From contig JAIMAY010000001.1 of NCBI GenBank assembly GCA_023511725.1, positions 62,001 through 126,000 of the forward strand: a stretch of DNA of 64,000 bases, read 5' to 3'. The stretch is from Alicyclobacillus sp. (GTDB lineage Bacteria; Bacillota; Bacilli; Alicyclobacillales; Alicyclobacillaceae). The notes beneath the pieces are model-generated. The model was given only the letters and a program-made list of their open reading frames with translations, ran no database searches and was not told the origin of the DNA. A program made the translations under genes and the position numbers. Positions within the stretch are counted from its first letter, which is position 1, and each line of letters starts with the position of its first letter. Positions 43,741 to 52,530 of this stretch are shown one piece after another.

Positions 43741-44379
43741 ATGTCGGTGGCGGTGCACCCGAATCCGTCGCACGGTCCGCAGGGTGCGGCCGTGGAAACG
43801 GAGCATGGGCATGAACACGACAACGGATCGCTGTATGTGCTCGGTTTTTGGCTGTTCATCATTCAGGACCTCATCCTGTTCTCCTGCTTGTTCGCCACCT
43901 ACCTGGTGATGCAGGGGCGGACGGCGGGCGGGCCGACACCGAAGGAGTTGTTCGACGTTCCCGGCTTCTCTTGGGAGACGTTCCTGCTGTTGACGAGCAG
44001 CTTCACCTGCGGTTTAGCGACGTTCCAACTGCGGCGCGGTAAAGCGGCGAGCACCATCGGCTGGCTGGTGGTGACCGTGCTGCTCGGTCTTGGCTTCGTT
44101 GGACTCGAGGCGAATGAGTTTGTCACCAATGCTTTGGAAGGCGCGACGATGCAGCGCAGTGGGTTCCTGTCCGCGTTCTACACGCTGGTGGGCACCCACG
44201 GTTGCCACGTGTCACTGGGCATCGGCTGGGTGATCCTGCTGATGATCCAGCTCGCCCGCCGCGGCGTGACGCCTGTCACCTTCCGCAAGGTGTTCATCTG
44301 GAGCATTTACTGGCACTTCCTGGACATCGTCTGGGTGTTCATCTACACGGCGGTGTATTTGAACGGATTGGCGAGGTGA
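43741..44379 (+). CDS. qoxC: aa3-type menaquinol oxidase subunit III
   Basis: QoxC is the third integral subunit of the oxidase, with five helices. The 212-residue product has a histidine-rich N-terminus (HGHEHDNGS), the family stretch LGFWLFIIQDLILFSCLFATY near 42 split over two turns, FLLLTSSFTCGLATF near 85 and YWHFLDIVWVFIYTAVYL at the end. ATG 43741 was chosen because GGGGAGG at 43726-43732 is 8 bases upstream; the GTG at 43735 is too close to that site. Confidence 0.94.
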   Translation: MSVAVHPNPSHGPQGAAVETEHGHEHDNGSLYVLGFWLFIIQDLILFSCLFATYLVMQGRTAGGPTPKELFDVPGFSWETFLLLTSSFTCGLATFQLRRGKAASTIGWLVVTVLLGLGFVGLEANEFVTNALEGATMQRSGFLSAFYTLVGTHGCHVSLGIGWVILLMIQLARRGVTPVTFRKVFIWSIYWHFLDIVWVFIYTAVYLNGLAR

Positions 44380-44385
44380 GGCGAG

Positions 44386-44703
44386 ATGGAGAGCACGCAC
44401 AGTGCGCATGCTGGACGCTTCCCCTGGGCGCACATCGTAGGCTACATTCTTTCGTTGGTGCTGACAGCGGCCGCCTTTTGGCTCGTGCTGGCCCACAAGG
44501 CTGGCCTGGCCACAACCCTGGTCGTGATTGTTCTTCTCGGTGTCCTGCAGATTCTGGTGCAGCTGTTCTTCTTCATGCATATCACGGAGTCCGATGGGCC
44601 TGCCTGGCATACGGTCATGCTCCTTGTGGGATTTTTGTTCGTGGTGGCCATCGTGGGAGGTTCCATTTGGATCATGTCGTTCGGGGGACAGGTCGTGGCC
44701 TGA
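44386..44703 (+). CDS. qoxD: aa3-type menaquinol oxidase subunit IV
   Basis: QoxD is the small fourth subunit, of three membrane helices. The 105 residues hold hydrophobic stretches at about 14-33, 38-62 and 77-98, with the family stretch LQILVQLFFFMHI near 55. It lies 6 bases after qoxC and ends the operon, which is closed by a strong hairpin at 44723-44763. Confidence 0.92.
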   Translation: MESTHSAHAGRFPWAHIVGYILSLVLTAAAFWLVLAHKAGLATTLVVIVLLGVLQILVQLFFFMHITESDGPAWHTVMLLVGFLFVVAIVGGSIWIMSFGGQVVA

Positions 44704-44722
44704 AGAAACTACATCGGTTCGC

Positions 44723-44769
44723 GAGGGGCGCTGATAAGGCGAAAGCCCGCACCGGCGCCCCTCCATTTT
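44723..44769 (+). terminator. terminator of the qox operon
   Basis: GAGGGGCGC at 44723-44731 pairs perfectly with GCGCCCCTC at 44755-44763, with a smaller GGCGAAAGCC hairpin in the loop, followed by CATTTTC. It can also serve the convergent dehydrogenase gene. Confidence 0.75.
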
Positions 44770-44787
44770 CTACCTATACTAAGGTGT

Positions 44788-45741
44788 TCAGCCGCACGAT
44801 AAACAACGGTCGACGGCCTGAAATACCCAATCGGCCACCGCTTGGCACGATTCACGGGTCAGCCCGGCGATGTGCGGGGTGAGCAGCACATTGGGGAGCT
44901 CCGCTAGGGGGTCAGGTTGGGGAGGGGGTTCCTGTTCCCGAACGTCAATCACCGCAGCACGGTCTGGATATGCCAGCAGCGCCTTGTGGAGTTCCTCTTC
45001 GTCGATCACGCCACCCCGTGACGCCTGGATGATCAACGCATCATGACGAAGCATCTGCAGTTCGCGCCGGCTTATGAGGTGTCGCGTTCGCTCGTCGAGC
45101 GGCACATGCACCGAAACCACATGTGATCTCTCAAGCAACTCGTCGAGCGTCACGGGCGTCACGACGCCATCTTCAACCAGTTCATGCGCCGGGTGCAGCA
45201 CCGGATCCGTTGCAATCACACGCATGCCAAGGGCTGCGGCCCGTCTGGCCACGCGGCGTCCGATCTCGCCCACACCCACGAGACCAAGGGTCCTTCCGGC
45301 CAGCTGGTGACCGATGGCCTCAACGCGCCGCCAACCGGATCGGGAAAGTGCGTCTGCGCGATGCAGCGCCCTGACGTGCCAGAGCATCGCTGCCACCACA
45401 TACTCGGCGACGGCCACCGCATTCACACCGGGTGCGGAGAGTACCTCTACGTCCCGACGTTGGCAGTGGGGGAGATCAATATTGTCGGTACCGCTGCCCA
45501 GCCGTCCGACGCAGCGAAGTTCGGGAAGCAGCCTGAGCACAGTTTCATCCACTCGCGCTCGGTTGCGCACGATCAGCGCGTGCACGCGTTCGCGCCACGC
45601 CTGTGGGCACTCCGCCAAACGCTGCGCAAGATCCGGTCCCCAGGTCTCGTACATGACAGTTTCATAGCGGGCGGTGAACCATTCGGGTATGTTGGCCCAC
45701 ACCGGCTCCGCCACCAGCACGACGGGATCATCCGTAGGCAT
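44788..45741 (-). CDS. D-isomer-specific 2-hydroxyacid dehydrogenase
   Basis: The 317-residue protein belongs to the NAD-dependent 2-hydroxyacid dehydrogenase family, which includes 3-phosphoglycerate, glycerate and lactate dehydrogenases. The nucleotide-binding motif LGLVGVGEIGRRVA lies near residue 150. The catalytic Arg is in QASRGGVIDEEEL near 235, and the catalytic His is in LLTPHIAGLTRES near 285. It lacks the C-terminal ACT domain of long SerA enzymes. Substrate cannot be assigned. A GAGGTGG site precedes the ATG. Confidence 0.88.
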   Translation of the reverse strand: MPTDDPVVLVAEPVWANIPEWFTARYETVMYETWGPDLAQRLAECPQAWRERVHALIVRNRARVDETVLRLLPELRCVGRLGSGTDNIDLPHCQRRDVEVLSAPGVNAVAVAEYVVAAMLWHVRALHRADALSRSGWRRVEAIGHQLAGRTLGLVGVGEIGRRVARRAAALGMRVIATDPVLHPAHELVEDGVVTPVTLDELLERSHVVSVHVPLDERTRHLISRRELQMLRHDALIIQASRGGVIDEEELHKALLAYPDRAAVIDVREQEPPPQPDPLAELPNVLLTPHIAGLTRESCQAVADWVFQAVDRCLSCG

Positions 45742-45845
45742 GCCACCACCTCGGTTGCGCTGTGTTCAGAGCATGCTACGTGAGGCGTCGTCGCGGGCGT
45801 GCGGGCGGGTGCCCCGGGCAAGGCGCGTGTGGGCTTCAGGTTTCA

Positions 45846-45875
45846 ACAAAAAGGCCCGCCGCTTACGCGGCAGGC
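45846..45875 (-). terminator. terminator after manC
   Basis: On the minus strand GCCTGCCGC (45867-45875) pairs with GCGGCGGGC (45854-45862) around GTAA, with one G-U pair, followed by CTTTTTG. It is a textbook intrinsic terminator 30 bases past the manC stop. Confidence 0.85.
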
Positions 45876-45904
45876 TGGACGTTCGGCCTATCGGTCTTTG
45901 CTGG

Positions 45905-46921
45905 TCACTGCTGGCTCATGAGCTTCGGCAACCACTGCTTCATGTCACGGCTGGCGTTCTTGTTGGCCACCAACACCTGCTTGTTGTGGCACACGACGAG
46001 CAGGTCCGAGACATCGTACAGATACACCTCGTGGTCCGGAGCGAAGACGATGGAATTCTCTGTCTGCAGAGACTTGACGTCGCCGAACACATAGTTGCCG
46101 TTGGCGTCGCCGTTGAGGACCCGCTCCAGCGCGGTCCAGGAGCCGAGATCGTTCCACGGGAAGTAAGCAGGGACGATGGCCACCTCCTCGTTTGCCTTCT
46201 CCATCAGCCCGTAATCGATGGACACCTTGGGAAGGGCGAGGAAGTCGGTTTCGTCAATGCCGTCCGGGCCTTTCTCAATCAGAGCGTGATGCTGTGGCAG
46301 GTGCTGCGCGAACGCTCGGGTGCCGGTATCGCACGGGATGGCGAAGATCCCACAGTTCCACAGGTAGCGCCCCGACTGCACCATCCGCAGTGCCACATCG
46401 CGCGACGGTTTCTCGTGGAACGCGATGACTCGGCACACAGGGCCGTCCTGGCGTTCGTACTCCACGTAGCCGTAGCCTGTCTCCGGGTAGTTGGGGACAA
46501 TCCCGAACAGCGTGATGGTCCGATCCCGTTCTGCCGCCGCCAGCGCCGTCTCCAGCGCCGTGTCCCATTCTTCTCCGTCCTGAATATGATGGTCAGCGGG
46601 GCAGAACAGCAGCACGTCATACTGCCGGCGAAGTTTGGCCAACGCCAACGCAATCGCGCCCGCCGTGTCTCTCCGGGCGGGTTCCACAATGATCTGCCGC
46701 TGGGTCACCGCCGGCAACTGGTACAGCACCGTTTCCACGAACGATGCCAGTGTGACGACGTAGATGTGGTCCGCCGTGAAATGCTTGCGCAAGCGAGTAT
46801 AGGTTTCTTGCAGCATCGACCGCTGCCCGACAAGGGGCAGAAACTGTTTCGGCAAATTCTCGCTCGAGTACGGAAACAACCGTTCTCCGGAACCGCCTGC
46901 CAAAATCACAGCCGCTTTCAT
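45905..46921 (-). CDS. manC: mannose-1-phosphate guanylyltransferase
   Basis: This enzyme makes GDP-mannose for polysaccharide or glycoprotein synthesis. The 338-residue chain starts with the nucleotidyltransferase motif AAVILAGGSGERLFPYSS and PKQFLPLVG. It continues with RRDTAGAIALALAKL near 84, LFCPADHHI near 105, the GYGYVEY segment near 150, and FHEKPSRDVA near 170. WNDLGSW near 258 and the C-terminal FAPDHEVYLYDVSDLLVV are typical. It lacks the isomerase domain of long ManC/AlgA proteins. It is 37 bases downstream of galU on the same strand. Confidence 0.92.
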   Translation of the reverse strand: MKAAVILAGGSGERLFPYSSENLPKQFLPLVGQRSMLQETYTRLRKHFTADHIYVVTLASFVETVLYQLPAVTQRQIIVEPARRDTAGAIALALAKLRRQYDVLLFCPADHHIQDGEEWDTALETALAAAERDRTITLFGIVPNYPETGYGYVEYERQDGPVCRVIAFHEKPSRDVALRMVQSGRYLWNCGIFAIPCDTGTRAFAQHLPQHHALIEKGPDGIDETDFLALPKVSIDYGLMEKANEEVAIVPAYFPWNDLGSWTALERVLNGDANGNYVFGDVKSLQTENSIVFAPDHEVYLYDVSDLLVVCHNKQVLVANKNASRDMKQWLPKLMSQQ

Positions 46922-46958
46922 CGAACCCCCTCCTCTTGCGCGTCAAATTCACATCGTT

Positions 46959-47858
46959 TCACAGCGCGGATGAGCGACGCGCCGCAGCATCGCTCAGTAC
47001 CTCGGTGCGAATCACGTCGCGGAGGCCGGGATCGGACAGCGCGAACGAGATGTTTGCCTTCAGCCAGCCCTCCAGATTGCCGATATCGTGGCGCACGCCC
47101 TGAAACGGATAGGCGTACGTCTGCCCTTGCTGCGCGAGGCGCTGCAGGGCGTCCGTAAGCTGCAACTCGCCGCCGTGGCCGAGCGGGGTTTGTTCCAGGA
47201 TGGCAAAGATGCTGGGCGGCAGGATGTAGCGGCCGAGTACAGCGTAATTGGATGGTGCCGCGTGGATGGATGGCTTCTCGATCACGCCCCGAACGCGGAC
47301 CTTGTCTCCGTGGCCCGGTGTCGTCTCGGGATCAATGATCCCGTATTTGGGCAGGTCAGCGGTCGGCACGCGTTGAACACCGACCAGAGCCGTCGCCGGG
47401 TCGTCATACGCCTTCAGCAACTGCTTGGTCACGGGCGTCTGTGACTGGATGATGTCGTCACCGAGCAACACGGCGAACGGCTCATCTCCGACAAACGACT
47501 TGGCGCACAGAATCGCGTGCCCCAGGCCAAGCGGTGTTTTTTGCCGGACGTAGTGAATGTCCACCAATTCGGAGATCGCTTTGACCTCGGTGAGGATGCT
47601 GGACTTTCTGTTTTGCTCGAGGTGCAGTTCCAGTTCAGGCGATCTGTCAAAGTGGTCTTCGATGGCTTTTTTCGAGCGGCCCGTGATGAGCAGGATCTCT
47701 TCGATCCCCGACAACACGGCCTCCTCTACAATGTATTGGATGCAGGGTTTATTCAGAATCGGCAACATCTCTTTGGGCACCGCCTTGGTGGCGGGCAGCA
47801 TGCGCGTGCCGAAACCGGCCGCGGGAATGACCGCTTTTCGAACCTTGGCCTGGGCCAC
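46959..47858 (-). CDS. galU: UTP-glucose-1-phosphate uridylyltransferase
   Basis: GalU/GtaB makes UDP-glucose for cell-surface polymers. The 299-residue protein starts with KVRKAVIPAAGFGTRMLPAT and KAVPKEMLPILNKPCIQYIV, the classic active-site region, and has GLGHAILCAKSFVGDEPFAV near 103. GVIEKPSIHAAPSNYAVLGR lies near 180. GTG 47858 was chosen because GAGAGG lies 9 bases upstream and the resulting start fits the family; the ATG at 47867 directly abuts that site. It forms an operon with manC for sugar-nucleotide supply. Confidence 0.94.
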   Translation of the reverse strand: MAQAKVRKAVIPAAGFGTRMLPATKAVPKEMLPILNKPCIQYIVEEAVLSGIEEILLITGRSKKAIEDHFDRSPELELHLEQNRKSSILTEVKAISELVDIHYVRQKTPLGLGHAILCAKSFVGDEPFAVLLGDDIIQSQTPVTKQLLKAYDDPATALVGVQRVPTADLPKYGIIDPETTPGHGDKVRVRGVIEKPSIHAAPSNYAVLGRYILPPSIFAILEQTPLGHGGELQLTDALQRLAQQGQTYAYPFQGVRHDIGNLEGWLKANISFALSDPGLRDVIRTEVLSDAAARRSSAL

Positions 47859-48117
47859 GGCTTTCATCCTCTCACTATTTCTCGTGCTTGTCCGGCCGGA
47901 TGCAATCATACACCGTGCGTTTGGTGCAGGGCTACACTGCTAAGTATACACAGTTTTTAGGACAGGCGGTAACTCGTTGTCAAACCTGAAGTCGCCGCGA
48001 AAGACGATGCAACGCCTAGGAATGCAGAGTTACGTTCCCTCCATGCGGTGCAGTTGGCGGATTTCCCAGCATGGAGTTCGGATCTCCTGATTCCTTCGAA
48101 AGGCGAAAGAGGTTAAA

Positions 48118-49368
48118 ATGGGGGCAATGATCGCAGTCGGGGGCGCAGCGATGGATAATTGGCGAAGAAATCTGATCGTGCTGTGGATTGGGGCACTGTT
48201 GACATCGGCCAGTTTCTCGATGGTGATTCCATTTTTGCCGCTGTTTCTCGTGGAGGATCTGCACGTGCACCAATGGCTCAATCTGTGGTCCGGTGCGCTG
48301 TTCAGTTCTGCCTTCATCACCGGTGCTCTCATCTCTCCGTATTGGGGTTCGCTGGCGGACCAGTACGGTCGCAAACCGATGATCATCCGATCCGGCCTTT
48401 GCCTGTTCGCCGTGTACCTCCTCACCGCGTTCGTCACCGCACCGTATCAACTGCTTCTCCTCCGAATGCTGCAGGGGCTTCTCAGCGGATACATCCCCAG
48501 CGCCATCGCACTTGTCGGGACGAATACACCGGAACGGCACGTGGGGCAGGCGTTGGCTTGGATGTCGACCGCCACCGCCACCGGAAACATCTTGGGACCG
48601 TTGATTGGCGGCGCGGCCGCCACCGCGTTCGGCCATCGGGTCGCGTTTGCCAGCGCGTCCGTAATTGTGTTGGTGGCCACCGTGATCGTGTGGATATGGG
48701 TGAAGGAGGAGCGTTGGGCTCGTACCGGGAAGCGGAGCTCGGTGTTCGCGGACATCCGCGAGGCGGCAGCCAATCCCGCTTTGATGCGGGTGCTGGCGCT
48801 CACGGCCCTCACCGCATTTTCCATCATGACGATAGAACCCGTGTTGCCGCTCTACATCGCCCAGATCCGGGGTACGGTGCGCGACGCGTCGTTGGCCGCC
48901 GGGATTGTGTTCTCTCTGGCAGGTATCGCGAGCGTGGTGTTCGCGCCGCGCTGGGGCCGCCAGGCGGACCGTGTGGGATTCCAGCGTGTGTTATGGATCG
49001 GGCTGATTGGGGGAGGACTGGGCAATATCGCGCAGATGATCTTTCCCAATCTGTGGGCGTTTGCGGCCACGCGGTTCATATACGGCGCGTTCTTTTGTGC
49101 AGTCTTTCCCGCGTTGAACGGATTGATTGTGCGAAGCACGGGGGCCGAGTTTCGCGGACGCGCGTTCAGCCTCAATCAGTCGGCCAACCAGATTGGTACG
49201 CTGTTTGGGCCGCTGGTGGGTGGAGCACTGGCCACGGTCATGCCTGCTCGCGGCGTGTTTGTCGTCACCGGCGTACTGCTCCTGTGTACCGCCGGGGTTT
49301 CCTGGTGGACGTCGCAGCGCAGGCCCGTCGCAGAGAACGCGCAGGTCGGTGCATCCTTGCGGGGCTGA
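48118..49368 (+). CDS. MFS drug-type transporter (MdtG-like)
   Basis: The 416-residue protein has 12 predicted helices. Its loop 2-3 motif is GSLADQYGRKPMII near residue 80. Motif C-like ALAWMSTATATGNILGPLIGG in helix 5 near 140 points to the proton-antiporter drug-export group (DHA1), similar to MdtG or YfiS. ALNGLIVRSTGAEFRGRAF near 330 is typical of the second half. ATG 48118 is supported by AGAGG six bases upstream; ATG 48151 is a less likely alternative. The substrate is unknown. The 259-base gap before it also serves galU; I see no convincing promoter there. Confidence 0.87.
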   Translation: MGAMIAVGGAAMDNWRRNLIVLWIGALLTSASFSMVIPFLPLFLVEDLHVHQWLNLWSGALFSSAFITGALISPYWGSLADQYGRKPMIIRSGLCLFAVYLLTAFVTAPYQLLLLRMLQGLLSGYIPSAIALVGTNTPERHVGQALAWMSTATATGNILGPLIGGAAATAFGHRVAFASASVIVLVATVIVWIWVKEERWARTGKRSSVFADIREAAANPALMRVLALTALTAFSIMTIEPVLPLYIAQIRGTVRDASLAAGIVFSLAGIASVVFAPRWGRQADRVGFQRVLWIGLIGGGLGNIAQMIFPNLWAFAATRFIYGAFFCAVFPALNGLIVRSTGAEFRGRAFSLNQSANQIGTLFGPLVGGALATVMPARGVFVVTGVLLLCTAGVSWWTSQRRPVAENAQVGASLRG

Positions 49369-49519
49369 CGCTGACGCCTAGGACAGACTGCCGTGCAGGA
49401 ACGTCACGGTAACCGCATCCGTCGGCTGTTCCTGCTGCCAGATACTGAAGGTGTGCGGCAGCGACGCAGTGCGCTATGATCAACGGGAGAGGGAGCAGCC
49501 GCGAGTAGGGGGACGTTCT

Positions 49520-49807
49520 GTGGTTTTGCGCATTGGGAAGGTACAGATCAGCCGTGCGATATTGGAAAGTGACATTGAACCAAAGGACCTCATTGACGCA
49601 TTTGGCCGGTACCTTCATGGGGATTGGGGTACCGCCGATGGTATCGATGACCTGTCGAACGACATTGCGCTAGTGAATGGCGATCCCGTCATTGCCTCGT
49701 ATCGTGCCCGAAATGGCCAGCGTTTTTGCATCACCACGCAGTTTGGTTTCACCCGCGTCATCATGCCTCATGAACTGGCCTGTCCTCAGGACACCGCGGT
49801 CTCGTAA
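49520..49807 (+). CDS. small conserved protein of unknown function
   Basis: The 95-residue product has no named function. The segment HGDWGTADGIDDLSNDIALV followed by GDPVIASYRARNGQRFCITT and a closing TRVIMPHEL resembles a widespread family of small bacterial and plasmid proteins of about 80-100 residues that share GDWG, SxY and WIIT/xxLLP-type blocks. GTG 49520 has AGGGGG seven bases upstream. It stands alone, ahead of a strong bidirectional terminator. A TATGAT box lies about 40 bases upstream. Confidence 0.7.
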   Translation: MVLRIGKVQISRAILESDIEPKDLIDAFGRYLHGDWGTADGIDDLSNDIALVNGDPVIASYRARNGQRFCITTQFGFTRVIMPHELACPQDTAVS

Positions 49808-49875
49808 GAAGTGGGTGAATGCCGGAATACCCGCGCTGTCGGCCTGCGCGGATGGAATGTACCGCACCATGAACA

Positions 49876-49907
49876 AAAGGTCCTGCCGCTAAAGCGGCAG
49901 GACCTTT
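49876..49907. terminator. bidirectional terminator
   Basis: AAAGGTCCTGCCGC at 49876-49889 pairs perfectly with GCGGCAGGACCTTT at 49894-49907 around TAAA. The 14-pair stem with A and T ends serves both converging genes. Confidence 0.85.
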
Positions 49908-49930
49908 CGAATCCCTCAACGTGTCGTTGG

Positions 49931-50743
49931 TCAACGAGCGAATGTGAAGTGCCCGATGGTGGTGATGGTGCTGCGCGTGCGCACCCAGCTGCCGGCCGGT
50001 GTCTCGGCATCATTGTAGAACACCAGCGCGTTTGGCACGACATTCACGTGTTGGTTCAGCACCATGCGGGCTGCGCGCCACGCGTCCGCACTCGGCTGCA
50101 CGCGGTAGATCCAGCCGTTCATCACGGACGTAAACGCGTAGTGACCGTGGTCTATCTGGAAGATGACACCCTTGACCGAGTCCGGGTAGAGCGGACTGTG
50201 CACCCGGTTCATGACCACGTCACCCACCGCGATCTTGGCCTGCAGCGGTTCGCCGCCAGCCTCTGCCTCAATCACTTTGGCCAACCAGTACAGGTCGGTC
50301 TGCGACGCGCCTGGAGCGCTTGCGGTCGAGCGGCTTGCTGAATTGCTGCGGATCGATGCCCGATGGCCCGTCACGCTGCTGTGGGCCGCCGCATGCGTCG
50401 CGTGCACGTGCTGCGCCGTAACGGGGTCATGCCGCGATGCAGCCTGCACCGACGCAGAACCGTCGTGTTGCGCATCTGCCGACACATGGTCGGAGACCTG
50501 GGAACCCAGTACGCGGTTGGCTGGCCGCACGGTCGGCGGCAGCACATCCAACATCGGGTTGCTTTGAAGTGTGGGTACTGCCGCGGTCGTCGTGGTTGGT
50601 GTCGCGGCAGCCGCCTCCGCTTCGGAAGATGCGCCGTACGACGGTGCCATCATGCCTGCCGTGGCTGCCATCATCGTCATCCCGGCAGCCAGCGTCCACC
50701 ACCATCGTCTTCTATGCAGATCCAACTTCCTCTGTTTCCCCAT
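49931..50743 (-). CDS. SleB-like cell wall hydrolase
   Basis: The 270-residue exported protein has a signal peptide (hydrophobic stretch about 15-38 ending near SYGA) and a long Ala/Ser/Thr/His-rich linker (about 40-148). The C-terminal domain has the SleB/CwlJ hydrolase pattern LAKVIEAEAGGEPLQAKIAV, VMNRVHSPLYPDSVKGVIF and HYAFTSVMNG. SleB-type enzymes are lytic transglycosylases that break down the spore cortex during germination; the glutamate in the IEAEAGGE segment is the likely catalytic residue. No N-terminal peptidoglycan-binding repeat is present, unlike canonical SleB. ATG 50743 has GGAGG 5 bases upstream. Confidence 0.87.
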   Translation of the reverse strand: MGKQRKLDLHRRRWWWTLAAGMTMMAATAGMMAPSYGASSEAEAAAATPTTTTAAVPTLQSNPMLDVLPPTVRPANRVLGSQVSDHVSADAQHDGSASVQAASRHDPVTAQHVHATHAAAHSSVTGHRASIRSNSASRSTASAPGASQTDLYWLAKVIEAEAGGEPLQAKIAVGDVVMNRVHSPLYPDSVKGVIFQIDHGHYAFTSVMNGWIYRVQPSADAWRAARMVLNQHVNVVPNALVFYNDAETPAGSWVRTRSTITTIGHFTFAR

Positions 50744-50912
50744 GGTCGCCTCCTTCATCGCACGTTCTGCGCCCGCCGGTGGCGAGCATCCGCAGTGTTA
50801 CAATACCAGGCTACCAGCCAAGTTTTCTGAGGTGAATACAAAATGTTTTCCATGGTAACGTTGGCGGATAAATGTGTGACACAAATCACTCGAATATGAT
50901 GCTCGAATGGCG

Positions 50913-50941
50913 TGAACACCCTGCATACGGTATGTCATAAT
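50913..50941 (+). promoter_or_regulatory. promoter of pckA
   Basis: TGTCATAAT at 50933-50941 is an extended -10 (CATAAT at 50936-50941). TGAACA at 50913-50918 lies 17 bases upstream. Transcription would start near 50948. Confidence 0.55.
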
Positions 50942-50979
50942 AGAGGTGGATGATGCGTTATGGTGAGGAGTGTGGTCCT

Positions 50980-52467
50980 GTGGAACAGAAGGTGTGGAGA
51001 CAACTGTCGCCCGCGGAACTCGTTGAAGCGGCGATTCGACGGGGCGAGGGCGTGCTTTTGGAGAACGGCGCGTTCTGTGCGTCGACCGGCAGGTTCACGG
51101 GGCGTTCTCCGCAGGACAAGTTCTTTGTCGCCTACCCTGGTTGTCGGTTGCCAAGAGAGCGCCATCAGTGGATGGATGAGGCGCACTTCGAACGGCTGTT
51201 TGAAAAGGTGCGACAGCATCTCCACGAACGCGGGATGTACGTCTTTGATGGTGCGGTCAATCAGCATCCGGGATACCGAGTGCCCGTTCGCTTTTACACC
51301 GAATACGCTTGGCATAATCTGTTTGTTCAGCAACTGTTTTTGCCTGCCACGGCCGGGGAGGTTCCGCAGTTGGAAGTGTACGGCGCGCCGACCCTCCAAG
51401 CGGACCCCGCAGAAGACGGCACGCGCAGTGAGACTTTTATCGTGATTCACCTAGCTCGCGGTATCGTGCTGATCGGCGGTACGGAGTACGCCGGCGAGCT
51501 TAAAAAGTCGGTGTTTACGGTGATGCATCACGTGTTGGCCGAGCGCGGGGTTTTGCCCATGCATTGTTCGGCCACCGTCGGCGCCCAGGGTGATGTGGCG
51601 CTGTTCTTTGGCCTGTCCGGCACAGGGAAGACCACCCTGTCGGCGGATCCCAAACGGTTCCTGATCGGTGACGATGAGCACGGGTGGGCCGACGACGGTG
51701 TGTTCAACATGGAGAATGGTTGCTATGCCAAGTGCATCGATCTCTCCGCAGACCGAGAGCCAGACGTGTACCGCGCCATCCGGTTTGGAGCGGTCCTGGA
51801 GAATGTCGTCTACGATGACCGCCGCCGCCCGTTGTACAGTGATAAATCCCGTACCGAGAATACTCGGGCCGCCTATCCACTGTCGCACATTCGCAACGTG
51901 GAGCCGACCGGACGCGGCGGTCACCCGAAGTACATCATCTTTCTGTCCGCCGACGCATCCGGCGTTCTACCGGCGGTGGCGCGGCTTGATCCCGAGGACG
52001 CGCGCAAACATTATCTGCTGGGCTATACGAGCAAACTGGCCGGCACCGAGCGGGGCGTGGCTGATCCAGAACCGACCTTTTCCGCATGCTTTGGCGCCCC
52101 GTTTTTGACGGATCGGCCCGGGCGCTATGCGGATATGCTGATGGAGCGCATTCGCCGCCATGACGTTCATGTGTACCTGCTCAGCACAGGCTGGGTAGGG
52201 GGCGGATATGGTCAGGCACCGCGGATTCCGCTCGCTGTCACGCGGGAACTCGTACACCTGATCCTGAGCGGCGCTTTGGATGATGTTCCGACGACGCGGG
52301 ATGACGAACTGTACCTCCACGTGCCGCTTGCGATTCCGGGTGTGCCTTCGGCCTATCTTCAGCCGCAACAGGCCTTTGCCGATCCGGCCCTCTATGCGCA
52401 GCGCCGCAGGCAACTCGCAGAATCATTTCGGCGTACCCTGTCGGCGCTGGAATCCATCCCGGTATGA
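50980..52467 (+). CDS. pckA: phosphoenolpyruvate carboxykinase (ATP)
   Basis: PckA converts oxaloacetate and ATP to phosphoenolpyruvate, the entry step of gluconeogenesis. The 495-residue protein has TGRFTGRSPQDKFFV near residue 38, VLPMHCSATVG near 190, the kinase loop FFGLSGTGKTTLSADP near 207, DDEHGWADDGVFNMENGCYA near 228 and the C-terminal VHVYLLSTGWVGGGYG. GTG 50980 was chosen because GTGAGGAG is 9 bases upstream and the promoter implies transcription starting near 50948; the ATG at 50950 would be almost leaderless but cannot be excluded. A terminator follows. Confidence 0.95.
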   Translation: MEQKVWRQLSPAELVEAAIRRGEGVLLENGAFCASTGRFTGRSPQDKFFVAYPGCRLPRERHQWMDEAHFERLFEKVRQHLHERGMYVFDGAVNQHPGYRVPVRFYTEYAWHNLFVQQLFLPATAGEVPQLEVYGAPTLQADPAEDGTRSETFIVIHLARGIVLIGGTEYAGELKKSVFTVMHHVLAERGVLPMHCSATVGAQGDVALFFGLSGTGKTTLSADPKRFLIGDDEHGWADDGVFNMENGCYAKCIDLSADREPDVYRAIRFGAVLENVVYDDRRRPLYSDKSRTENTRAAYPLSHIRNVEPTGRGGHPKYIIFLSADASGVLPAVARLDPEDARKHYLLGYTSKLAGTERGVADPEPTFSACFGAPFLTDRPGRYADMLMERIRRHDVHVYLLSTGWVGGGYGQAPRIPLAVTRELVHLILSGALDDVPTTRDDELYLHVPLAIPGVPSAYLQPQQAFADPALYAQRRRQLAESFRRTLSALESIPV

Positions 52468-52474
52468 GCAGAAG

Positions 52475-52501
52475 AACCCCCGGCTGCGAGCCGGGGGTTT
52501 G
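52475..52501 (+). terminator. terminator of pckA
   Basis: AACCCCCGGC at 52475-52484 pairs perfectly with GCCGGGGGTT at 52490-52499, followed by TG. It begins seven bases after the pckA stop and can also serve moeA in the opposite direction. Confidence 0.75.
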
Positions 52502-52530
52502 TGGACGAAGCGACGATATCGAGGGCGCGT

